The notes below the pieces were generated by a model. It searched no databases. It worked only from the letters and a program-made list of their open reading frames with translations, and was not told the DNA's origin. A stretch of DNA of 64,000 nt. Source: Camellia lanceoleosa. Lineage: Eukaryota; Streptophyta; Magnoliopsida; Ericales; Theaceae. The translations under genes were made by a program, and so were the position numbers. Every line of letters begins with the position of its first letter. Positions within the stretch are counted from its first letter, which is position 1. Positions 56,216-64,000 of this stretch are shown here, piece by piece. The stretch lies in contig CM045758.1 in NCBI GenBank assembly GCA_025200525.1, forward strand, positions 62,002,649-62,066,648, read 5' to 3'.

Positions 56216-57660
56216 GAAAGATTTGTTAAACCTTTAGTTGATGAAATCACTACTATTAATGTTGCTTTTGAGAAGGACCCGCGGCTGGTCCAGATCGGGT
56301 CCACGTTGTCTTCGGAGGAACGCGAGCGCTTAGTCGCTTTATTAAAAGATTTCAAAGATGTTTTCACGTGGTCCTACGAAGACATGCCTGGGATCAATCC
56401 TGAGATTGTACAGCACTAGATCCCTCTTGACCCCGAGGCCCGACCCGTTAAACAGAAACTCAGAAGGATCCGCCCGGACTAGGCCCTCAAGATTAAAGAA
56501 GAGTTCACCAAGCAAATTGACGCAGGGTTCCTGCTGGTATCCGAACACCCAACTTGGTTGGCCAACATTGTTCCGGTGCCGAAGAAGGATGGTAGGATCC
56601 GGGTATGCGTGGATTTAAGGGATTTGAACAGAGCCAGTCCGAATGATGACTTTCCCTTGCTGTATATTGATGAGTTAGTGGATTTCACAGCGGGGCATGC
56701 TTTGCTTCCGTTCATGGATGGATTCTCGGGCTATAATTAGATAGTGATGGCACTGAAGGGGAGAAGGCGCTTTCACCACCGTGGGGACTTCTTTATTCTG
56801 AGGTGATGCCATTTGGGTTGAAGAATGCTGGAGCTACATATCAACGGGCTGTGACCACGATATTACATGACATGATTCACAAAGAGGTTGAGGTGTACGT
56901 GGACGACGTGATTGCCAATTCCAAAGAAAGAGTGGGCCACTACATCGCCTTACAAAAGTTCTTCCAAAGCATCAGAGAATTTCGGTTGCGGCTAAATACT
57001 CAAAAGTGTACGTTCGGCGTTACAGCAGGGAAAATGTTGGGGTTTCTGATTACACAGAGAGGTATCGAAGTCGACCCTTTCAAAATCAAGGCCATCTTAG
57101 AAATGCCACCACCAAGGACTGAAAAAGAGGTGCGAGGCTTTCTAGGTAAAGTGCAATTCATAAGATGGTTTATCTCAAAATTAACCTTGAGTTGTGAACC
57201 ACTTTTTGGTCTCCTGAAAAAAGGAAAGAAGTTCCAATGGGACAGCCGATGCTAAGCTGCTTTTGAATAGATTAAGGAATACTTACAGAACCTACCCATG
57301 TTGTCGCCACCTGAGCCAGGAAAATCGTTGATTTTGTACCTTTCAATGATTGAGACTACAATGGGTTGCATGCTCGCACAAGAGTGTGAGGATAAGGTGG
57401 AGAGGGATATCTACTATTTGAGCAAGAAGATGCTGGAGTATGAAACCCGCTACACGCCGTTGGAAAAGGCTTGCTTAGCCTTGGTATGGGCTACCAGGAA
57501 GCTGCGGCACTACCTGTTAGCTCACTCTGTAATGTTGGTTTAAAGATTAGATCCCATCAAATATCTATTCGAGAAACCAGCACTTATGGGTAGGCTAGCT
57601 CGTTGGTTCTTTGTTACTCGAATTCGATCTGAAAATATGTAACCATAAGTCGATCAAGGG
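56216..57660 (+). pseudogene. Tat reverse transcriptase and first RNase H
   Basis: Reverse transcriptase copies the element RNA. Visible in order are FKDVFTWSYEDMPGINPEIV (from about 56350), the ANIVPVPKKDGRIRVCVDLRD block (56558 on), FMDGFSGYN, MPFGLKNAGATYQR and the catalytic YVDD at 56896-56907 (VEVYVDDVIANSK). The connection FLITQRGIEVDPFKIKAILE follows, then the RNase H start (LILYLSMIETTMGCMLAQE, 57328 on) and YLSKKMLEYETRYTPLEKAC. Stops at 56417, 56478, 56738 and 57253 and a shift near 56800 break it, so no full enzyme is made. The YVDD itself is intact. Confidence 0.92.
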
Positions 57661-58010
57661 GGTAGGAGTGTTATTGATAGCACGAGCAAGTCCGGTATCC
57701 CTCTAGCATTTAAACTCGGTTCAAGGTCTCGAACAAAAGCGAGTATGAAGCATGCATTCTTTGGTTTAAAGCGACCACGGAACTAGAGGCAAAACGGTTG
57801 GACGTCATCGGGGACTCGAACCTTGTTGTATCTCAAGCGAAAGGAGATTGGAAAGTCAAAGAAGAAAAGATGATAATGTATCACCAGACCTTGGACTTGT
57901 TAATTCCTCAGTTTGAGAAACTAAACTTTGCTCATCTATTAAGAGAGAACAATAGGTTCGCAAATGCACTGGCAACTCTATCTTCTATGATAGACATCCC
58001 TTTTGGAGTT
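57661..58010 (+). pseudogene. Tat second (archaeal-like) RNase H domain
   Basis: A second RNase H after the first is a known mark of Tat elements. The N-terminal half is frameshifted (IPLAFKLGS-like near 57695). The C-terminal half is open from 57798: LDVIGDSNLVVSQAKGDWKV and later RENNRFANALATLSSM. The DSN and NRFANAL positions correspond to active-site regions of this domain. It runs on into integrase. Confidence 0.82.
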
Positions 58011-59335
58011 CGGATGCGTTCGATCATCATTGACCAGAAATTTACGCTAGCCTATGAGTCAATTGCTTCTATAGATGAGGTTCAAGATGAAAACCCCTGG
58101 TACTACGATGTCTGGAACTTTTTAGAGAAGGAAGCATATCCACCAGAGGCAAATGGCAAGGATAAAAGGGCAATCAGAAGAATGGCTATTCAGTTCATCA
58201 TCTGCGGGGATAAATTGTACAATAGAGGTCATCTGGGAATGCATAAGCTATGTGTTGATGCCAAAGAATCGAAGCGTCTAATGGGGGCCATTCATAGAGG
58301 AGAGTGTGGAGCTCATATAAACGGGGTAATGTTAGCTCAGAAGATCCTCAGGCAGGGTTACTACTGGTCCACCATGGAGGAGGATTGTATCGGCTTTGTT
58401 CGGCGATGCCACAAATGTTAGATCCATGCGAACCGCATGAACATCCCGCCGTCGAAGCTATACAATATGACTTCGCCATGGCCATTTTCAGTTTGGGGCA
58501 TCGATGTGATCAGGGCCGTCACTCCGAAGGGGTCTAATGGGCATGAGTTCATTCTGGTCGCGATAGATTATTTCACAAAGTGGGTTGAGGCCCAATCCTA
58601 TGCGGTGTTGAAGGCTTCACATGTTCCAAAATTCATCAGAAACAACATCATCTGTCGCTATGGGGTCCCCAACGAAATCATTTCAGATAACGGTTCCCAC
58701 TTCAAGAAGGAAGTGATTTATTTGTTGGAAAAATACAATGTGGCTTTTCATAAGTCATCCACCTATCGGCCGCAGACTAATGAAGCGATTGAAAACGCCA
58801 ACAAGAACATCAAGCGCATTTTGCGAAAATGGTGGAAACCTCTAGGGGTGGCGAATAAGTTACCATTGGCTCTGTGGGGCTACCGGACTTCGATTAGAAC
58901 TTCTACTGGGGCGACTCGGTATTCATTAGTTTATGGGATGGAGGCCGTTCTACCTATCGAGATTGAAGTTACATCATTGAGAGTCTTTGGTGAGTGTCGA
59001 TAGTCGAAGCAGTTATTGAAGCGGATTTGAAGAACTCATGCTCTTTGAAAGCCTTGAGACTAAAAGCAACATGCCATGTTCAAGGTTATTAGCGCAGAAT
59101 TGCCAGGGCTTTCAACAAGAAAGTCAAGTCCAGGAATTTGAAAGAAAGAGATTTGGTGCTCAAAGACAACCGAGCTCCCATCCAAGACCCTAGGGGCAAG
59201 TTCAGACCTAATTGGACTGGTCCCTACATCATTAAGTCTATTTGGTCGGGTGGAGTTGTCATTCTGATGGACCTAGATAGCCTAGAGTTCTCCCAACCGA
59301 TCAACATGGACAAGTTGAAGAAATATTACCCCTGA
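58011..59335 (+). pseudogene. Tat integrase (unit 2)
   Basis: This is the best integrase copy in the window. The zinc-binding domain has HRGECGAH and CHKC (ending 58418), followed by a stop at 58419-58421. The core has WGID (D at 58503-58505) and SDNGSHF (D at 58686-58688), both aspartates kept, with the glutamate in NEAIENANKN near 58791. After a break near 59003 the C-terminal domain reads KERDLVLKDNRAPIQDPRGK, FRPNWTGPYIIKSIWSGG and ends MDKLKKYYP at 59332. At least one stop and one or two shifts make it non-functional. Units 0 and 1 have the second aspartate changed; this one does not. Confidence 0.92.
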
Positions 59336-59993
59336 GGGGCTCGCTAGGCTGAAAACCCGAAAGGGCGACCTAGGCAAAAGTTAGAGCACAAAAAATTTGA
59401 AATGATAAAAAGCGAGCTCATGAGGTTGAAAACCCGCAAAGGGCGGCCTTGGCAAAAGTTAGGGTGTAAAAGGAGAGTGAAAATACTCGAGTGAACCTGA
59501 GCCTGAACTACGTAAGGCTTGATTCCCATCTTTGGAATACGTAGGCAACTTCATCCTGAAGTTCAGACATAAACTTTTCCCTGATCAACTTTGTCCATTT
59601 GATCATCTCGGTTATCTTTGTCTATTCAGCATTCAAGAGCTTTGGTTGTGATCTCCAATACAGTGGTATTCTGACTAGAGGCAACTTTCCAGTTGCTTGG
59701 ATCTGGGGTTGTGCATCTCAGTGACAGATATCAGGCATGTCCAGTTCTGATGCATATCGAAAATGGTTTTGAAAAGTTTTAGTAAAAGTTGATTTTTTTT
59801 CAAATTAATCTTTTTACAATTTAGACCATTTTTGGACCAAAGCGGAGAGTTTTCAGTACCCACAACCTTCAATTTTATTGATTTCAATGCAAATTCCTCC
59901 TGCTCTTGCATACAAATTGAAGTTGCTTTTGGTTACATTCATAAAGAAAACTTGAAAGTACTAATAAAGCAATAAATCCAGGGCATAGCTAAG
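59336..59993 (+). other. Tat 3' region between integrase and antisense ORF (unit 2)
   Basis: It is non-coding and parallels 33311-33596, but is longer by an insertion of about 300-350 bases at roughly 59690-60030. It contains the duplicated ggcaaaagttagrgc segment (59370-59465). Confidence 0.6.
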
Positions 59994-61379
59994 TCAGGAG
60001 TTCCTACACCCCTTCTCAGAGCTGGTCGAAGTCTCTGATGCCAAGCTGGGCGCAATCTGTGCCTCTTCATTAAGCCAATCTATGCACTCATCAGACAAAG
60101 TGCAACCGAAAGTGGGAGCGGGGACCAGGAGTTCTCTCGTCCTCCATGCCGTGGCGTATCGAGCAAGCTGTACGCCTCGGACTGAAAATGCAACTGGGTA
60201 CTCTATCCCCTCTGGCGAACAAGTCTGATCATGGCCGAACTGGCGCTGGAACCGGAATGGGAAGTAGAACACATAGTGAGTTAAGCCAAACAATTGAATC
60301 GGTCTGTAGGGACATCTTTGTAACTCATTCTTGGGTAGGTTGAGCCAAGAACCTTGCCAACCAATGTGATCTGTGATGACTGCATATCGGTTGTACCACC
60401 ACCCTCATCCGGGGCATCGACGAGCGTTGTCGAAAAAAGTAGGCGCAAAATTTGAGTATCTTTGGGCAAGAGTCCACAACACAACTTGTCCATCAACCAC
60501 ACAGGAAGGGATGAAAAATGAGAGAATAAAGAATAGAGATGTCGATGAGAGAAAAGTGAAAGGGGTTTTGTGAGAAAAAGCAAGCTTGAGGGCCAAGTGA
60601 TGTGAGCAATACATATGTGTGATTGGGTAGGAAACATTACCTGCAGCAATAGTGGACTCCCCGCAAATCTGGTCGTCTCCCGGTAATGGAAAGCGTCTAA
60701 GCCCATCAATGTCTTGGCCAATATCATGGCAATGCAGCTCTTGCCCTCCTTCAAGCCTTGGGCAACCTCAATCAAGCCAGACGATAGATCCTCCAGAGCC
60801 CGAGGCAACCAAAAAATGAGATAGCATGCACAAACAGAGGGCGTATCGTCAAAAACCCTGCCAATGATGGTTGCCGCAGTCACCGGCATCCGAAAACCGA
60901 CAAATCAAACTCAGAATATCCAGCATTTCGTCACCAATCAAAGAGCGAGCGCCATGCATCGTGAGCCCACACATTCGCCCTAAAGCTTGGGCATGGCTAA
61001 AGCAAAGTTAGGGCAAGATTTCTTCGTTGTGCTCGGATTCCATCAAAACTTGGAAATCTTCGAAGGTAGGGCATACCTCTTGCCCGCCAAAGCTAAAGGC
61101 ATGTGTTACCTGATTCCAAAACCTTGCCGTGGCATAGAGGAACGGAAAGTGTAGCAGAGTATAACTCATAGTGAATAGTGCGTTTATGCCGAAGCCCCGG
61201 AAATTCAGCCTTTTCGAGCCATCCAAGTTGGCAATCCAAGCTATGAGATTTTGGGCAAGAAACTCTTCTATTTGGAGCAAATCAGTGTTGAATTGAGAAA
61301 AACTACGAAGTTGAGGCTTTTTGTAGGAGATAAGGTGTGAGTGGAAGACAACTGTTAGCATTCTGGTGGTTCTTGCCAT
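59994..61379 (-). pseudogene. Antisense extra ORF of Tat element, plant-mobile-domain-like, with intron (unit 2)
   Basis: This is the same antisense gene as 33597-34858. Exon 1 starts MARTTRMLTVVFHSHLI (ATG at 61379) and has RGFGINALFTMSYTLLHFPF, then FSFGGQEVCPTFEDFQVLME, a stop at 61008-61010, MCGLTMHGARSLIGDEMLD, and EVAQGLKEGKSCIAMILAKT in a shifted frame. The donor CTGCAG/GTAATG lies at about 60650. The acceptor, intact in unit 1, has lost its AG here (near 60502). Exon 2 has FGLTHYVFYFPFRFQRQFGH and ends WLNEEAQIAPSLASETSTSS with a stop at about 59994. Any protein would be nuclear or of unknown place; its role in the element is not known. Confidence 0.78.
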
Positions 61380-62384
61380 TTATGGCCGACCGGCCAAAAA
61401 TAGTGCCGACCGACCACCACTATCGGCCGATGGCAATGTATTATGGCCGGTGGAATTTCCCTATGGCCGATGGCCTTCCCTCTTGTTCCATTAGCTGTTT
61501 AGAAGTTGAACATGTTGAGGAATTGTGGTCAGAACCTTCCCCAATGTCTTCCGGTGGCGATTTTGCGAAGTCACGTCCATTTGTTTATCGAGTTGTTGTA
61601 CATTTGCTTATCGAGTTGTATTTCACATTCTTTAAGTTTTTGCTTTGCTTATCGAGTTGTATTTACACTTGGTTAACTTATCGAGTTCTTTGTTTTGCTT
61701 ATCAAGCTATTTTTGTTGTTAGTCAACTCACTACCTGATTATTATAAGGCAAACGCTTACTTTTCAAATAAAGATTCAAACCTCATTTACATTGTTGTGT
61801 GATGCGATGCGATGTGATGCATGAAAAGTAACAAGTGTAACACCTTTTTGGACCAAAATAGTTGTTTCATTTCCATCATGTCTTTTGCAAAAAATATACA
61901 CAGTTTTGAAAAAATTAAGATCTGCCTGTAGTAGTACAATGTGCCTAAACTACCAGTAAAAACGAAAGTAAAGCAAAAGGGGAAAAGGCGTGAGTATGCA
62001 GGTTAATACGGTGGCCTCCTTGGGGTCGATGCACCTCCACCTTTGTTGGTCAATTATATGGTTTGGCACCTTCATTACTCGAGGCGGTCGAGGAAAGTGC
62101 ACTTTTGAACATTAACTGGCCTTCGTGTTGACCTCGAGCCATGTCTTCTGTGTGTGATGCCCGGTGCGTGCAAAGAGTATCCTTCCTCGTATCCTTTTAT
62201 ATGCCCTGCAGATTTCGCAAATCGCTTTAAACATGTGGTATTGCATTGTTTTGTTTTGACTGTAATTGTCACGCTCATTACGCGTCTCGCATTACACAAT
62301 GCCTCGTCTTGTTCTGAATTTGCATCTCAACATCATGAATAACATGCCTTTACCATGCTTCAGTTGAATATGCCCCCTTTTTGC
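61380..62384 (+). other. Tat 3' non-coding region (unit 2)
   Basis: It is nearly the same as 34859-35880: GGCCGACCGGCC-type text (61380-61480), ttatcgagttg repeats (61580-61720) and an anonymous stretch. ORFs here (61337-61738, 62154-62342) have no domain. Confidence 0.55.
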
Positions 62385-62925
62385 TTCCTTTTATACACAT
62401 TGCATGCGTTGTCACGTTATGCTTTACTTATATGTGTTCAAGTTCCTTTTATACACATTGCATGCGTTGTCGGGTTATGCTTTACTTATATGTGTTCAAG
62501 TTCCTTTTATACACATTGCATGCGTTGTCACATTATGCTTTACTTATGTGTGTTCAAGTTCCTTTTATACACATTGCATGCGTTGTCGCGTTATGCTTTA
62601 CTTATATGTGTTCAAGTTTCTATACACATTGCATATTTTGTCGCGTTATGCTTTACTTATATGTGTTCAAGTTCCTTTTATACACATTGCATGCGTTGTC
62701 GCGTTATGCTTTACTTACATGTGTTCAAGTTCCTTTTATACACATTGCATGCGTTGTCGCGTTATGCTTTACTTATATGTGTTCAAGTTTCTATATAGAT
62801 TGCATGCATTGTCGCGTTATGCTTTACTTGTATATGTTCAAGTTCCTATACACATTGTACATGTTGTCGCATGTACTTTCCTTACATGTGTTCAAGTCCC
62901 TTTTATTTCACACATTGTACACGTT
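62385..62925 (+). repeat. 58-bp tandem repeat array (unit 2)
   Basis: About nine copies of the same unit as 35881-36425, again with shortened variants near the end of the array and open in all three plus frames. The ORFs at 62355-63019 are repeat translations. Confidence 0.92.
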
Positions 62926-63513
62926 GTGTATCTTTATTCTGATCACGAGATCTTATCTGAGCTCCATACATTATAGAGAGGTACCTTTTTGTTTTACCTT
63001 TCGGTTGGTAATGTGTTAATTGTCTGGTACATCCCATTCCTTTATATCATCTACATTTGCATCAGTTTTGGGGTTGGAGTTGGCACAATTAGCATCTCCT
63101 TTATGTGCTGTATCACTTGTTGGGGATGAGATGATTTTGAAACAGGGGTGTCGGGGCCGTGATATAGAGGTCTCTAATCGCCGACTTTCCTTTTCTTTTG
63201 TGTTGATGGATATGACTGGCTTTCATGTTATTTTTGGTATGGGTAGTTATCGTCATATTGAATTTGTTATAGTTTACTCTTGTCAAAGGATTCTTGTATG
63301 TACCTTGAGCGGTGATTGTTTCATTTCTTCGGGGATCGGGTTGGTAGAGTTTTACCACTCTTTGTATGATCCATGTGACGAAATGAGCTTAGTTACCTTC
63401 TTGCTAGCTTTATAAGTAGTAAGTGTGATGAGGTCCAGATTGAGTTACCAAGAATGCTTTGTGAGTACTCGGATGTCTTTCTTGAGGATCTTGTTAGTTT
63501 GCCACATCACCAA
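62926..63513 (+). pseudogene. Ty3/gypsy protease fragment before the LTR (unit 2 to 3)
   Basis: This is the fourth copy of the protease/linker fragment. The catalytic aspartate codon region is altered (the tacggg of the other copies is replaced, giving ..LIVWYIPFL or SGTSHSFIS according to frame). ASVLGLELAQLASPLCAV and MDMTGFHVIFGM remain. It keeps the roughly 64 bases lost in units 0 and 1. It ends ACCAA right before the LTR. Confidence 0.82.
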
Positions 63514-64000
63514 TGTAGACACCTCATTTTTGACCGTCCTCAAGACTTGGACGTCACCGTTTGAACACTCCATGTTTGTGTTTGTTTTGAGTTCTCGGAG
63601 GTCTCGGCCGCACGCCTTGCCTTAGGATCTCTTAACCGGACTGTTCTGTGCTTGGTTTTGGACCAAGAACTTGTTAGTTTTTGCTTCTGAGGGCAGAGAA
63701 TGGCTTGTCAGCCATCCCCGGATTCCACCGGCCAAGGCATGATGTCACCGGCCATGTTCTCTTGCCACCGGCCATTGGTGATGGCCCGTCGGCACCTTTG
63801 ATGGTCGACCGGCCTTTAATTTTGTCAATCGGCCATACTTTCTAGCCGGGACTTCTTTTTGCCTTTTTTAGGCATTGTGCATGCCGGTTATGCCAGCTAG
63901 AGCACACAGATCTGTCCTCCATACGCGTGTATAGAGGATTTGCACCCTTTGCACCCTTTTGTTCTAAGCTTCTTGAAGAAGCTTGCCCCCTTTGCTCTAG
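63514..64000 (+). mobile_element. Start of the next Tat LTR (unit 3 or 3' LTR of unit 2)
   Basis: It begins TGTAGACACCTC and follows the same course as 37014-37500 (GGCCGGT block, AAGCTTCTTGAAGAAGCTT near 63965). It continues past the window edge, so its end and any target duplication cannot be seen. Confidence 0.88.

Noticed and set aside
62355..63019. Overlapping ORFs of 147, 190 and 212 codons
   Set aside because: Same reason: tandem repeat without stop triplets, running into the protease fragment.
1..64000. tRNA or rRNA genes
   Set aside because: I looked for rRNA-like blocks and tRNA B-box/cloverleaf text and saw none I could support; only tRNA-complementary primer sites are present.

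Overview
The window is a repeat-dominated stretch of a flowering-plant nuclear genome. The evidence is Ty3/gypsy LTR retrotransposons of the Tat/Ogre-like and chromovirus-like kinds, a decayed plant pararetrovirus of the Caulimoviridae, a pseudogene of a plant NIN-like (NLP) transcription factor, and several short terminal-inverted-repeat elements. I see no intact host gene, rRNA, tRNA or CRISPR. The species cannot be named from the sequence. A run of 100 N at 3350-3449 shows that this is a scaffold.

Layout. 1-3349: a Ty3/gypsy protease fragment, then a Tat LTR fragment fused to a Tat integrase (unit 0). 3450-5400: a minus-strand LTR fragment. 5415-8560: a minus-strand endogenous pararetrovirus remnant. 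8640-9835: an NLP pseudogene. 9840-26030: AT-rich DNA holding MITE-like elements (10720-10946, 16596-17261, 17722-17941, 18020-20263 with an LTR inside it, 21485-21828), a minus-strand internally deleted gypsy element (about 13020-15740) and a solo LTR (22679-25168). 26036-30327: the 5' half of a plus-strand Ty3/gypsy element (LTR, primer site, gag with two zinc knuckles, protease), cut off where a Tat LTR begins.

30328 to the end is a head-to-tail series of Tat units. Unit 1 (30328-37013) is the same LTR-integrase deletion product as unit 0, followed by the Tat 3' region. Unit 2 (37014-63513) is the most complete: LTR, tRNA primer site, gag, protease, reverse transcriptase/RNase H, integrase, then a 3' region with an antisense extra ORF that appears to contain a spliceosomal intron, a 58-bp tandem repeat, and a second copy of the gypsy protease fragment. 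Unit 3 is the LTR that starts at 63514. A second Tat element, inverted, sits inside unit 2 at 43144-54415 with a clean 5-bp target duplication (CTAGG). It has lost its coding region and consists mainly of one full LTR, one partial LTR and about 3.6 kb of different tandem arrays.

Nothing here looks able to move on its own: every coding region has stops, frameshifts or deletions. The most informative structures are the antisense intron-bearing ORF, the satellite-like arrays in the Tat 3' regions, the same protease-to-LTR junction found four times, the precise nested insertion, and the two fossils (pararetrovirus and NLP).
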